From positions 124,001 to 188,000 of the forward strand of contig PEQK01000020.1 of assembly GCA_002786165.1 (NCBI GenBank): 64,000 nt of DNA, given 5' to 3'. The DNA is from Legionella sp. GTDB taxonomy: Bacteria > Pseudomonadota > Gammaproteobacteria > Legionellales > Legionellaceae. Positions 37,273-45,771 of this stretch are shown here, piece by piece (the stretch's first letter is position 1; every line of letters begins with the position of its first letter). The position numbers were made by a program, and so were the translations under genes. The notes beneath the pieces are model-generated. The model did not search any database, was not told the DNA's origin, and was given only the letters and a program-made list of their open reading frames with translations.

Positions 37273-37833
37273 ATGCTGTTACAAAAAGAAAAATCATGTT
37301 TGTTGATCATTGATGTTCAGGAAAAACTGGCACCTCATATTCAACAAGTCGAGAGTGTGGTTGCGCATTGCCAATGGTTGATGCGATTGGCCAGTGAGTT
37401 GGATATTCCTGCTTTGGTGACTGAACAGTATCGGCAAGGTTTGGGTCAAACGGTTGAGCCTTTGCAAAAATTAATGTTAGGCACAACCGATATTGATAAG
37501 CTCCATTTTTCTTGTTATCGCGATCACGCCTTTCAAAAACACTGGCAAACGCTCAATAAACGCCAGGCAGTATTAGCTGGGATTGAAACCCATGTTTGTG
37601 TGCTGCAAACGGCTTTAGATTTGCTTGCTGCAGGTATAGAAGTGTTTGTGGTTGTAGATGCGGTGAATAGTCGTTATGAATTAGATCATCATTATGGATT
37701 GAAGCGTATGAAACAAGCCGGTGTTCAATTGGTGACCCGGGAAATGGTGTTTTTTGAATGGATGGAAAAAGCAGGGAAACCAGCTTTTAAAGCCTTAAGT
37801 AAGGCGTTCATATCTTCCGCACACAAGGACTAA
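37273..37833 (+). CDS. Isochorismatase-fold cysteine hydrolase (YcaC-like)
   Basis: The 186-residue protein has the complete catalytic triad: Asp in LLIIDVQEKLAPH, Lys in DIDKLHFSCY, and Cys in GIETHVCVLQTA. The substrate is unknown; many relatives act on amides. ATG 37273 has GGAG six bases upstream and is preferred to ATG 37261 or the long upstream frame, whose extra residues look random. An SDR gene follows after 5 bases, so they form a two-gene operon. Confidence 0.87.
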   Translation: MLLQKEKSCLLIIDVQEKLAPHIQQVESVVAHCQWLMRLASELDIPALVTEQYRQGLGQTVEPLQKLMLGTTDIDKLHFSCYRDHAFQKHWQTLNKRQAVLAGIETHVCVLQTALDLLAAGIEVFVVVDAVNSRYELDHHYGLKRMKQAGVQLVTREMVFFEWMEKAGKPAFKALSKAFISSAHKD

Positions 37834-37838
37834 TACCC

Positions 37839-38582
37839 ATGGATATATTGGCACAATCGGCAGTAGTGACGGGTGGGGCATCAGGCCTGGGAAAGGCGAC
37901 TGCGGATGCTTTGCGTCAACGTGGTATCAAGGTCATGATTTGGGATAGAACCATTGATTTGGCTCAACCCAATGCCATTGCATGTGATGTCAGCTCTGAT
38001 CAAGCGGTTGAGGCGGCACTCCAGCAAACCATAGACAGGATTGGTATCCCTAGGATTGTGGTCAATTGTGCCGGTGTTGCGCCAGCTCGCCGCATGGTCA
38101 ATAAAAAAGGTGTGATGCCTTTGAGTGAGTTCAAACAAGTGATTGATATCAATTTGGTCGGGACATTTAATGTGATGAGAGTCTTGGTAGATGCGATGTC
38201 TCACTTAGAGCCAATGGACGATTCTCATGAACGTGGGGTGATCATCAATACTGCTTCTATCGCTGCTTTTGAAGGTCAAATCGGACAAATAGCCTATGCG
38301 GCCTCAAAAGGGGGCATCGTGGCTATGACGTTGCCTGCAGCACGTGAATTGGCTGGACTAGGCATTCGAGTCAATACCATTGCCCCTGGATTAATGGCAA
38401 CACCGATGCTATCCGGAATGTCTCAAGATGTTCAGGACAGTTTGGCTGCAACCGTTTTATTCCCCAAACGGTTAGGTCGTCCCGAAGAATACGCTGCTTT
38501 AGTACTACATTTGATTGAAAACACGCTGATCAATGGTGAAGTGATTCGATTAGATGGTGCACTGCGAATGCAACCGCAGTAA
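37839..38582 (+). CDS. Short-chain dehydrogenase, 3-hydroxyacyl-CoA dehydrogenase type
   Basis: The 247-residue Rossmann enzyme has TGGASGLGKAT (NAD binding), NCAGVAPA, the catalytic Ser in INTASIAAFEGQIGQ and the YAASK pair. The spacing and the FEGQxGQxAYAASKGGI block match type-2 (HSD17B10-like) 3-hydroxyacyl-CoA dehydrogenases. It probably uses NAD on short acyl-CoA or a similar substrate. It sits in an operon with the isochorismatase-fold hydrolase. Confidence 0.85.
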   Translation: MDILAQSAVVTGGASGLGKATADALRQRGIKVMIWDRTIDLAQPNAIACDVSSDQAVEAALQQTIDRIGIPRIVVNCAGVAPARRMVNKKGVMPLSEFKQVIDINLVGTFNVMRVLVDAMSHLEPMDDSHERGVIINTASIAAFEGQIGQIAYAASKGGIVAMTLPAARELAGLGIRVNTIAPGLMATPMLSGMSQDVQDSLAATVLFPKRLGRPEEYAALVLHLIENTLINGEVIRLDGALRMQPQ

Positions 38583-38587
38583 AATCG

Positions 38588-38608
38588 TGACCCACGTATA
38601 GTGGGTCA
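38588..38608. terminator. Hairpin between convergent SDR and coiled-coil genes
   Basis: TGACCCAC (38588-38595) and GTGGGTCA (38601-38608) form a perfect 8-bp stem with a 5-base loop, 5 bases after the SDR stop. T-tracts are weak on both strands (CGATTTTA on the minus strand). Confidence 0.6.
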
Positions 38609-38615
38609 GATTGTA

Positions 38616-39122
38616 TCAACGTTTTGGACGTTTTGATGCTGATTGCTCGGCATTTTCCTCTGGAAGAATATGGATTATTTTTTCTATTTTACCTATTAAT
38701 CTTTCAAGTCGCTGTCTACAAATATGCACTTTTTCTTCTAAAGAAAAAGTTGTTTCGCTTTTTTCTCTCCATTCGTCTCTTTCTTGTATATAGTTATAGG
38801 TTGTGTTTTCTCCGTAGGCTTTATTCAGTTCTTTAGCATAAAATGTATACATATTTGCCGTTTTATCTTCTACGTTGCACACTTGTTCTTCAATAGTTAT
38901 CAATCTGTCTTCTATACTATCTATATAATTATGAATGTTACCGACGCTTGGTTGATCCAAATCCGTAGTGTCCTGCTGATCTGGTCCAAACCATTCGCTT
39001 TCTAGCTCTTTTTCATCAAATAAATCAAATTCAAACTTATAGCCACCTAATGAAGACAAATCTCCTTCAGAATCGGTTTTAACGGACGGTGTGTTTGAAT
39101 TACGGGATCGCTTATTGGTCAT
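38616..39122 (-). CDS. Uncharacterised acidic coiled-coil protein (168 residues)
   Basis: I do not recognise this protein. Residues 1-60 are polar, acidic and likely disordered. Residues about 62-155 form long amphipathic helices (NYIDSIEDRLITIEEQVCNVE, then HICRQRLERLIGKIEKIIHI). The tail is short and basic (ASKRPKR). There is no signal peptide or membrane segment. The gene and its 230-base A+T-rich upstream region differ in base composition from the neighbours, suggesting later acquisition. A host-directed effector or a small regulatory scaffold are both possible. Confidence 0.55.
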   Translation of the reverse strand: MTNKRSRNSNTPSVKTDSEGDLSSLGGYKFEFDLFDEKELESEWFGPDQQDTTDLDQPSVGNIHNYIDSIEDRLITIEEQVCNVEDKTANMYTFYAKELNKAYGENTTYNYIQERDEWREKSETTFSLEEKVHICRQRLERLIGKIEKIIHILPEENAEQSASKRPKR

Positions 39123-39313
39123 ATCAATTCCTTTTGTAAATATAAATCTGCTATTGATATATAAATTATAGTTTAAATTTTAAACTATATGAGCATTATA
39201 TAATAATAAATTATAGTTGCTTTAAAGGTAGAAAAAATGTAGAAGTTTTGTAAATGAGCTAAGATTGTTTCAAAGTGCTGATGCTTGCAATTTTAAACCT
39301 TTATTAGGAAGGT

Positions 39314-39340
39314 GGCCTCACCTTTTTTAAGATTGAGGCC
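39314..39340. terminator. Hairpin downstream of the FlgM-like gene
   Basis: GGCCTCA (39314-39320) and TGAGGCC (39334-39340) pair over a 13-base loop, 14 bases past the minus-strand stop. No long T-tract follows on the minus strand. Confidence 0.5.
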
Positions 39341-39354
39341 ATTTCAAGAGGGTT

Positions 39355-39639
39355 TTATGCTTCTACGGTTAATTCTGTCGTAGACAGATCTGTATTATCG
39401 ACGCATTGTAATAATTGTTCGGCAATGATTGTAGGGTTTATTTGATAGCGCTGATCATGTAATTGTTCTTTGATAAAACGTATTTTGTTTTCGTTGAGTG
39501 TGGTTTCATGGAAGACCGATTTCATCAAGGCTGCGACTTGTTTTTGTGTTTCAGAAAAATCGAGGTGTTCTAAAATTTGATGAGGAAGCGTGTTCTCTAA
39601 GGACAATGTCGCGTCTTGCAGGCTGGGTTTTTTGGCCAT
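39355..39639 (-). CDS. FlgM-like anti-sigma-28 protein
   Basis: The 94-residue cytoplasmic protein has a disordered N-terminal half. Its C-terminal half, NENKIRFIKEQLHDQRYQIN followed by PTIIAEQLLQC, matches the FlgM sigma-28-binding pattern (xxKVxxIKxxIxxGxYxINxxxIAxKLL). FlgM holds FliA inactive until the flagellar hook is finished. No flagellar gene is near; flgM is usually beside flgA or flgN. If correct, the organism has or had a flagellar regulon elsewhere. Confidence 0.5.
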   Translation of the reverse strand: MAKKPSLQDATLSLENTLPHQILEHLDFSETQKQVAALMKSVFHETTLNENKIRFIKEQLHDQRYQINPTIIAEQLLQCVDNTDLSTTELTVEA

Positions 39640-39660
39640 TTTGTACTCCTCTGTTATAAT
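39632..39660 (+). promoter_or_regulatory. Candidate promoter of hemL
   Basis: TTGGCC (39632-39637) and a perfect TATAAT (39655-39660) are spaced 17 bases, between divergent genes. It leaves an untranslated leader of about 100 bases containing a weak TTAGGGT/ACCCTAA pairing (39696-39702 and 39746-39752). Confidence 0.5.
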
Positions 39661-39769
39661 GCTCCGCGTAATTATCGGCAGGAAACGAAAAAACTTTAGG
39701 GTTTTTTAGAACTTTTTAATCTCTGGTCTCATTAGCTCTTCGCTGACCCTAACAAAAGGTAGATACCAT

Positions 39770-41053
39770 ATGACGCACTCCCAACAATTATTTCAAGAGG
39801 CGCAAACCATTATTCCTGGTGGCGTCAACTCTCCTGTACGTGCTTTTCGGGGGGTGGGTGGGGATCCTATTTTTTTCAAACAGGGCCAGGGTGCCTATGT
39901 GATTGATGTGGATGACAAGCGTTATATTGATTATGTGGGATCATGGGGGCCTTTGATTTTAGGGCACTGCCATCCTGCTGTGGTTGCTGCGGTGATTGAG
40001 CAAGCGCAATTGGGCATGAGTTTTGGGGCGCCAACGGATTTAGAGATTCGCTTAGCAAAAAAAATCAAAATGCTGATGCCCTCCATTGAAAAAATTCGGA
40101 TGGTCAATTCGGGTACTGAGGCGACGATGACAGCCATTCGTTTGGCACGAGGATTTACTCAGAAATCTAAAATCATCAAATTTAATGGTTGCTATCATGG
40201 TCATAGCGATGCTTTGTTGGTAAAGGCGGGTTCTGGGTTATTAACCTTGGGGTTGCCTGCTTCTTTAGGCATTTTGCCTAGCACTGCAGAGCATACTTTG
40301 ACGGTAGATTTTAATGATTTAGAGGCTATCGCCCGTTTATTTGAACATTATGGTGCAGATATTGCCGCAATTATTGTAGAGCCAATTGCTGGCAATATGG
40401 GGATGGTGCTGCCCAAGCCAGAGTTTCTGCAAGGCTTGCGGGACTTATGCGATCATCATCATGCCGTTTTAATTTTTGATGAAGTCATGACTGGGTTTCG
40501 TGTGGCAATGGGCGGGGCTCAAGCGTTATATGCTATCAGACCAGATTTGACCACTTTGGGTAAAGTGATTGGCGGCGGTTTGCCTGTTGGTGCAGTAGGC
40601 GGACGTGATGAGATTATGTCTTGTTTGGCACCGGTAGGAGGGGTGTATCAAGCCGGGACGCTATCTGGCAATCCTTTGGCCATGGCAGCAGGGTTGGCGA
40701 CTTTGACTGAACTTGAACAACCTGATTTTTATGAGCGTTTAGAGCAAAACAGCATGGCCTTGATAGCGGCGTTAGCGGATGTCTGTCGGGTTCAAAGCGT
40801 TCCTTTTTCTGGACGTGCTGTGGGCGGTATGTTTGGGTTTTGCTTTACAGAGACGCAGGCTATATGGCAACAATCTGATGTGGCGGCATCTGATGAATCT
40901 TTGTTCAAACGTTTTTACCATGGCATGTTAGAAGCAGGGGTGTATTTTGCACCTTCTTTGTATGAAGCTGGGTTTATATCGAGTGCGCATCAAACACAAG
41001 AGATTGACATGACGCAAGCGGCTGCGGAACGAGTTTTATCGAATTTGGCTTGA
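39770..41053 (+). CDS. hemL: Glutamate-1-semialdehyde 2,1-aminomutase
   Basis: The 427-residue PLP enzyme has [16 protein letters not shown] at the start, [35 protein letters not shown] and the PLP lysine in [18 protein letters not shown]. It produces 5-aminolevulinate in the C5 haem pathway. Length is standard. A perfect hairpin follows the stop. Confidence 0.97.
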   Translation: MTHSQQLFQEAQTIIPGGVNSPVRAFRGVGGDPIFFKQGQGAYVIDVDDKRYIDYVGSWGPLILGHCHPAVVAAVIEQAQLGMSFGAPTDLEIRLAKKIKMLMPSIEKIRMVNSGTEATMTAIRLARGFTQKSKIIKFNGCYHGHSDALLVKAGSGLLTLGLPASLGILPSTAEHTLTVDFNDLEAIARLFEHYGADIAAIIVEPIAGNMGMVLPKPEFLQGLRDLCDHHHAVLIFDEVMTGFRVAMGGAQALYAIRPDLTTLGKVIGGGLPVGAVGGRDEIMSCLAPVGGVYQAGTLSGNPLAMAAGLATLTELEQPDFYERLEQNSMALIAALADVCRVQSVPFSGRAVGGMFGFCFTETQAIWQQSDVAASDESLFKRFYHGMLEAGVYFAPSLYEAGFISSAHQTQEIDMTQAAAERVLSNLA

Positions 41054-41059
41054 AACAAA

Positions 41060-41085
41060 CACCCCATCTTGCACAAGATGGGGTG
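41060..41085. terminator. Bidirectional hairpin after hemL
   Basis: CACCCCATCTTG (41060-41071) pairs perfectly with CAAGATGGGGTG (41074-41085). It lies 6 bases after the hemL stop and about 9 bases from the end of the convergent KAS fragment. The minus strand continues TTTGTTTC. Confidence 0.85.
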
Positions 41086-41094
41086 ATTTAAAAA

Positions 41095-41529
41095 TCAATC
41101 AACGTTCACAGGCTCGTTACGCCATTGACGCAAAATCATGGACGTATTAATACCTCCAAAGCCAAAACTATTGTTCATAATAAGCCCTGGTTTAAAATTG
41201 AGATCTTTTTTGGTGGGTGATTTAAATCTAAATTCGGGTGCAAGATGATCTAAATTGAAAGCAGGAGCTAGAAATCCTTTTTCGAGCATCAAAGCGCAAA
41301 ATATAGCTTCTATTGATCCTGATGCACCGCATGAATGTCCCGTCAAACTTTTGGTGCTAGACACAAAGGTGTTCCTGATGTTCTCCCCAAAAATTCGTTC
41401 CATGGCGATTGTTTCAATGGTATCTCCGACGGGCGTGCTTGTGGCATGAGCATTGACATAATCAATACGATTTGAGGGGATGTTGGCATCAAGCAATGCT
41501 TCTTGCATGGCTAAAAAAGCACCCTCACC
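41095..41529 (-). pseudogene. C-terminal fragment of a beta-ketoacyl-ACP synthase (FabB/FabF type)
   Basis: About 145 residues match the C-terminal third of KAS enzymes: GEGAFLAMQEALLDANI, the active-site His in YVNAHATSTPVGDT, STKSLTGHSCGASGSIEAI with the second His, and NNSFGFGGINTSMIL. The N-terminal two thirds, including the nucleophilic cysteine, are missing. The frame stays open upstream to a stop at 41650-41652, but those 40 residues (KLSFIPLNHPGDLVIF) do not resemble KAS. It cannot be a working synthase. I read it as a decayed remnant left by recombination. Confidence 0.8.
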
Positions 41530-41629
41530 AAAAATGACAAGATCACCTGGGTGATTGAGCGGTATGAAAGACAGTTTTAGGCAGCGTTTTTCAGAAGAAG
41601 GATATGGGGTGTGTGCGGTGTTTTTGATG

Positions 41630-41661
41630 TAGCCCGAGTTCAGCTCATCTCACTCGGGCTA
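41630..41661. terminator. Hairpin downstream of the outer membrane protein gene
   Basis: TAGCCCGAGT (41630-41639) pairs perfectly with ACTCGGGCTA (41652-41661) over a 12-base loop, 15 bases past the minus-strand stop at 41676. No T-tract follows on that strand. Confidence 0.6.
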
Positions 41662-41675
41662 GTGCAAATTGCTCT

Positions 41676-42527
41676 TTAGATCAAATAATTCACACCAAGC
41701 CGGACGGCATTGATGTTATTGTTCGTTGTGGTCGTTGTAATGCCTGCGCCACTTGGTGCACTGATGGGGAAATTAGTATTGCGGTTTTGAGTGTCATTGA
41801 ATCCATAAAACAAATATTCAGCGCGTACAGTCCAATGAGGTGCTATCATCCATTCACCGCCAGCACCAACCACATAGCCAGATTGGCTGGAATTGAAATT
41901 ATCTTGTCCGACGCCTGACCAGTGATTTGTGCCGACTACGTTGCCTGTCATGGTGACGTTATTCTTAATTTGTCTCCAAGCGCCACCTGCGGTGACATAT
42001 ACCAAACTTGAATCCCAGAAATGGGTTGTGCCAATACGGCCTCTTACGGTGCCCAGTACTTTGGTATTTTCCTGATATGTAAAGCCATTATCACTACTGC
42101 CATCTGGGATTTGAGCAAGACTGACCAAACTCGTAGAGGATGAGTCATCATAGCCAGAAATGCCCGTTCCATTTGCATCGACTTCGATACCCAACACGAT
42201 GTCACGATACATAAAGTTATACCCAATTTGACCGCCAAAAAGGGGACCATTCATCTTAGCCGATACAGATTGTGGAATGATATCCAGAACAGCTGCAGCA
42301 CCAAAAGGGGTTTCTGTTGATGAGAATTTAGACCAACCCCAGCCTGCATTTGCTCCAATATATAACCCTTGCCAATGAACAGATTCTTTTTGCTCTTTCG
42401 CAGGGCCGCCTTCAAAGATATGGGTCAATGAGTCTGATGAGTTCTTTGCCAAAGCAGTTTGGCATCCGAGTCCTAATACGGCAATACTCAAAAGATGGAT
42501 AGCAGGTTTTTGGAAAAGTAGCTTCAT
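41676..42527 (-). CDS. Outer-membrane beta-barrel protein (porin-like, OmpA-barrel type)
   Basis: The 283-residue precursor has a signal peptide ending CQTALA. The mature part alternates beta strands with glycine and aromatic girdles: WQGLYIGANAGWGWS, FGGQIGYNFMYRDIVLGIEV, YVTAGGAWRQI, YVVGAGGEWMIAPHWTVRAE and VRLGVNYLI at the end. This is an eight-stranded barrel of the Opa/Omp25 type, common as multiple paralogues. It is transcribed alone. It shares style but little sequence with the barrels at 48309-49893. Confidence 0.85.
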   Translation of the reverse strand: MKLLFQKPAIHLLSIAVLGLGCQTALAKNSSDSLTHIFEGGPAKEQKESVHWQGLYIGANAGWGWSKFSSTETPFGAAAVLDIIPQSVSAKMNGPLFGGQIGYNFMYRDIVLGIEVDANGTGISGYDDSSSTSLVSLAQIPDGSSDNGFTYQENTKVLGTVRGRIGTTHFWDSSLVYVTAGGAWRQIKNNVTMTGNVVGTNHWSGVGQDNFNSSQSGYVVGAGGEWMIAPHWTVRAEYLFYGFNDTQNRNTNFPISAPSGAGITTTTTNNNINAVRLGVNYLI

Positions 42528-42747
42528 GTCATATCCTTATTTGGTGTTGGTAATCAGTATAAATCATAGCAAGGACGTATGAATTAGCAAGTTTTCACCT
42601 GATTTACTCTATTTTTGTTCATAAATAATATAATTGACATGTAAATATATCACTATATTGCGATAACTTGCCTCTACAGGAAAACCATGGTGTGAAAAAT
42701 GCTAGTTGCCGCTTTACTGTAAAATTGTCAATTTATGGAAAAATAGG

Positions 42748-42846
42748 ATGACAAATCACAATCACGGCATGGACAAAAGTAAAAAAAGTGACTGTCATAA
42801 AAAAATGGCTAAGAAATTCGCGAGAATTTCCTGTTTTGAAGGCTAA
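42748..42846 (+). CDS. Possible 32-residue Lys/His-rich peptide
   Basis: A short frame starts at ATG with GGA 8 bases upstream and reads MTNHNHGMDKSKKSDCHKKM, then AKKFARISCFEG. The composition is strongly basic with four histidines and two cysteines. A hairpin terminator follows at 42880. It may be a real small protein or the body of a small RNA; support is weak. Confidence 0.25.
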   Translation: MTNHNHGMDKSKKSDCHKKMAKKFARISCFEG

Positions 42847-42879
42847 GACAACGAAAAAGACGAGTAAATTTCAATACAA

Positions 42880-42903
42880 GGGCTCCGTAAATACACGGAG
42901 CCC
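42880..42903. terminator. Hairpin terminator at the end of fabI
   Basis: GGGCTCCGT (42880-42888) pairs with ACGGAGCCC (42895-42903) around a 6-base loop, 24 bases past the fabI stop. TTTC follows on the plus strand and TTGTATT on the minus strand, so it may work in both directions. Confidence 0.7.
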
Positions 42904-42926
42904 TTTCAAAAGATGTAGCGTGAGAC

Positions 42927-43712
42927 TTATTCCATATTACTCATTGTCACAGCATGATAACCAGCATCTACGTGGATCACTTCTCCAGTGATACCTGAGG
43001 CCAACTGAGAGCATAAAAATGCGGCAGTATTACCCACTTCTTCCATAGTGATATTTCGTTGGAGCGGGGTGACCGCAGCATAAGCAGACTGCATTTTACG
43101 AAAATCTTTGATGCCTGCTGCAGCTAATGTTTTTAAAGGCCCTGCTGATATGGCATTGACTCGAATGCCTTTGGGACCCATGCTGGCTGCCAAATAACGA
43201 ACGGATGCCTCTAAGCTGGCTTTGGCAATACCCATGACATTGTAATTTGGAACTGCCTTTTCTGCACCATAGTAACTCAATGTTAAAATAGACCCTTGTG
43301 TTTCTTGTAGCATCGGGTAAGCAGCCTTGGCGAGTGCGACCAAACTATAGGCGCTGATGTCATGCGCAATTCGGAATCCTTCACGGGTAGCGTGATCAAT
43401 ATAATTGCCACTGATTTGATCGGCAGGTGCGTAGGCAACTGAATGCACCAATCCATCTAAATGTGGCCATTCTTGACCTAGTTGAGCAAACACATCGGCA
43501 ATTTGTGCATCGTCTGCGACATCACATGGATATAAAAGTGTTGCATTAAAATCAGCGGCCATGCGTTCAACACGTTCTTTCAGTTTGTCATTTTGATAGG
43601 TAAAGGCAAGTTCTGCGCCGTTGTCGTGACATGCTTTGGCAATACCGTATGCAATAGATCGATTACTGGCCAAGCCAACAATCAGAATCTTTTTTCCTGT
43701 TAAAAAACCCAT
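42927..43712 (-). CDS. fabI: Enoyl-[acyl-carrier-protein] reductase (NADH)
   Basis: The 261-residue SDR-like enzyme has [20 protein letters not shown] at the N-terminus, VHSVAYAP, and the Tyr-x6-Lys catalytic pair in [18 protein letters not shown]. It reduces enoyl-ACP in the last step of the fatty acid elongation cycle and is the triclosan and isoniazid-class target. It is downstream of udk by 16 bases on the same strand. Confidence 0.96.
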   Translation of the reverse strand: MGFLTGKKILIVGLASNRSIAYGIAKACHDNGAELAFTYQNDKLKERVERMAADFNATLLYPCDVADDAQIADVFAQLGQEWPHLDGLVHSVAYAPADQISGNYIDHATREGFRIAHDISAYSLVALAKAAYPMLQETQGSILTLSYYGAEKAVPNYNVMGIAKASLEASVRYLAASMGPKGIRVNAISAGPLKTLAAAGIKDFRKMQSAYAAVTPLQRNITMEEVGNTAAFLCSQLASGITGEVIHVDAGYHAVTMSNME

Positions 43713-43728
43713 TGTGTTCCCCTTAAGG

Positions 43729-44355
43729 TTAAGGTGCGGCTAATAATTCGCGCATTTTTGCTTTGATCATATCGATCGCTATCCGATTTTCCCCTCCGCG
43801 AGGGACAATGATATCGGCATAACGACTGGAAGGTTCAATAAATTGTAAATACATGGGACGTACTGTGGTTTCGTATTGATGCAGCACAGATTCAAAAGAG
43901 CGGTGTCGTTCTACCACGTCTCTCATCAAACGTCGGCTTAGGCACACATCCAAAGGTGCAGACATAAAAATTCGAATATCCATGAGATCACGCAATGCTT
44001 TCTCACTGAATAATAAAATGCCTTCTAACACGATGATGGTATGTCTACCAATCAATTGTGTTTCCGGTAGACGAATATGTTGAGAATGCGAATAAATGGG
44101 AATTTCAACTGATTGTCCTTCTTGTAACTTACGCAAATGTTCACAGAGTAATTCGTGATCAAATGAGTCAGGATGATCGTAGTTGATGTTTTCGCGCGCT
44201 TCATAAGACAGATGGCTATTGTCTTTGTAATAGGCATCTTCAGAAATAACGACGACTTGATCAGAACCAAGTTCATTCACAATCGTATTTGCCAATAGAC
44301 TCTTTCCAGAGGCAGATGGTCCAGAAATTCCAATGATAATGGTTTGTTTGGTCAT
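43729..44355 (-). CDS. udk: Uridine kinase
   Basis: The 208-residue P-loop kinase starts [20 protein letters not shown]. It contains [25 protein letters not shown] and the later [19 protein letters not shown], the uridine/cytidine kinase set. It salvages uridine and cytidine to the monophosphates. fabI follows, so the two may share a transcript. Confidence 0.94.
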   Translation of the reverse strand: MTKQTIIIGISGPSASGKSLLANTIVNELGSDQVVVISEDAYYKDNSHLSYEARENINYDHPDSFDHELLCEHLRKLQEGQSVEIPIYSHSQHIRLPETQLIGRHTIIVLEGILLFSEKALRDLMDIRIFMSAPLDVCLSRRLMRDVVERHRSFESVLHQYETTVRPMYLQFIEPSSRYADIIVPRGGENRIAIDMIKAKMRELLAAP

Positions 44356-44464
44356 GAGTTTGTGTTTTTTAATTAGACGCTAGATCATAAAGGGTTCTAA
44401 GTATTACTTCAAGATAATATTATGAGGCATCTCATCTATTCATTTCAATATGGCAAATTCTAGG

Positions 44465-45403
44465 TTATCGATGTGGGTGCGTTGTCTTTTTTTTGGAATC
44501 CTTTTTGGTTGCTTTTGTATGGTCTTTGGAAAAAAATCGTGGAGATTTTTTAGAATGCTTTGATGGTTCTTGCTCAAAAGGATGTGGCGGATGTTTTTTG
44601 TGTTGAGATGCTTTGGATAATAAGATTTGGCATTCTGGATGTTTTTTAAAATAGTCCCTGGGATCAATGATATGACGGACTTTATGGGTTTTGGTGCGCA
44701 AGAGATGTTTTTTTTTCTCCAAGAGGTTTTCACATTTTGTTTTCAATGATTCAATGGTTTGTTCTCTTTTTTCGGGTGTTGCGCCTAACTTAGGATGGTT
44801 AGGCATTTGTTCCATGCGATGTAAGTCAATTTTTGAGTCATCATATGCGGTTATCAATTTTTTATAGTCTTCAAACGCTTTCTTCGAGTCAAACGCATAA
44901 AACAATAAATGCTGGGGTTTTTTAGCGTGTGGGGCTAATGTGGTTCCAAATTTGGGGTGAGTTGGGTTGGTAAACCCATTAATATGAATATGAGCACCGG
45001 CTTCTTTTAAAAAAGCATCCTCATATAAATATTCGGCAATTTCAATATTTTTACAAGTGAGTTCGCTTTTGTGACAGTCAATAATATCAATGGTTTGCAA
45101 ATATTTGCAAAACCCGGGACTGAGGCGCTCATTGTATTTTAATAACATAAGCAAAGCGTGGGTAAAATCTTCGATTTGCATGACTCTTTCGTTGATGTTA
45201 CCACCAAACATTGATTGATTATCGTCATACAAACTATCCCCATGCCCAATGATTGTAAGACGCTTGATGGGTTTTTCGTGCGTATTGACAGATAAATCAT
45301 GTGTCCAATTTTGGTTCCCAGGAAATTCAATCACAGGTTCATCGTAGCGTTCCGCCAACGCATAGGCCAGATCTTCAAAATCTTTAGATAAATTAATGAT
45401 CAT
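44465..45403 (-). CDS. Candidate clan-CD (C80/CPD-like) cysteine protease with basic tail
   Basis: The 312-residue protein has no signal or membrane segment. KRLTIIGHGDSLYDDNQ places His54-Gly55 after a hydrophobic strand, and LQTIDIIDCHKSE places Cys110 after another. This His-Gly...Cys dyad, with FGGNINERVMQIEDF between, is the layout of clan-CD peptidases, especially the autoprocessing C80 domain of MARTX and large clostridial toxins. The last 90 residues are very rich in Lys and His (KKHPPHPFEQ, KKDSKKKTTHPHR). It stands alone and could be a host-directed effector. The family call is from motif spacing only. Confidence 0.5.
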   Translation of the reverse strand: MIINLSKDFEDLAYALAERYDEPVIEFPGNQNWTHDLSVNTHEKPIKRLTIIGHGDSLYDDNQSMFGGNINERVMQIEDFTHALLMLLKYNERLSPGFCKYLQTIDIIDCHKSELTCKNIEIAEYLYEDAFLKEAGAHIHINGFTNPTHPKFGTTLAPHAKKPQHLLFYAFDSKKAFEDYKKLITAYDDSKIDLHRMEQMPNHPKLGATPEKREQTIESLKTKCENLLEKKKHLLRTKTHKVRHIIDPRDYFKKHPECQILLSKASQHKKHPPHPFEQEPSKHSKKSPRFFSKDHTKATKKDSKKKTTHPHR

Positions 45404-45438
45404 GGTATGAGCAACCTGAAATGAGAGCCAGTGATCAT

Positions 45439-45444
45439 ATTATA
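45439..45444 (-). promoter_or_regulatory. -10 element before the clan-CD-like gene
   Basis: On the minus strand a perfect TATAAT lies 35 bases before the ATG at 45403. The -35 hexamer is weak (CATAGT at 17 bases). Confidence 0.35.
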
Positions 45445-45544
45445 GACTATGAAATGACTTCACTATGGCGGGTGGGTTTCGAAGTATATTCATCCAGATT
45501 ATTATAGAGTACACTGAATTTGGGACTGATCTCACATAAGGATA

Positions 45545-45766
45545 ATGATGATTGGATTATTGAATTTACTGTTGATAATAGTGCTTTTTGGTGTATTGCT
45601 TGGGTTGATCAATCGGCTTTTACCTATACCTGGATTCATCATCATGTTATTAAATATTGTGGTGTTTGTGGTATTGGTGATTTACATCCTGCAATACTTT
45701 GAATTAGTTGCTCATGTACTGCCTACCATAGAATGGTTCCACCCTAAATCAGTATCTCAATCTTAA
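45545..45766 (+). CDS. Small two-helix inner-membrane protein (Thivi_2564-like)
   Basis: The 73-residue protein has two hydrophobic helices (LLNLLLIIVLFGVLLGLI and IIMLLNIVVFVVLVIYIL) around NRLLPIPG. This matches the small family of conserved proteobacterial membrane proteins with an INRYIP-type loop. AAGGATA precedes a double ATG (45545 and 45548). Function is unknown. It ends 6 bases from the convergent slt. Confidence 0.6.
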   Translation: MMIGLLNLLLIIVLFGVLLGLINRLLPIPGFIIMLLNIVVFVVLVIYILQYFELVAHVLPTIEWFHPKSVSQS

Positions 45767-45771
45767 TGGCC

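Larger units (their letters stand above)
42528..42926. other. A+T-rich non-coding region between the barrel gene and fabI
   Basis: Apart from a doubtful 32-codon frame (42748-42846) and the hairpin at 42880-42903, nothing clear is seen. TTGACA near 42633 and A+T-rich stretches may carry promoters for the barrel gene or a small RNA. Confidence 0.4.

Noticed and set aside
44440-44733. 97-codon minus-strand frame overlapping the end of the clan-CD-like gene
   Set aside because: It is a frame-shifted reading of the Lys/His-rich tail, so its composition follows from the real frame.
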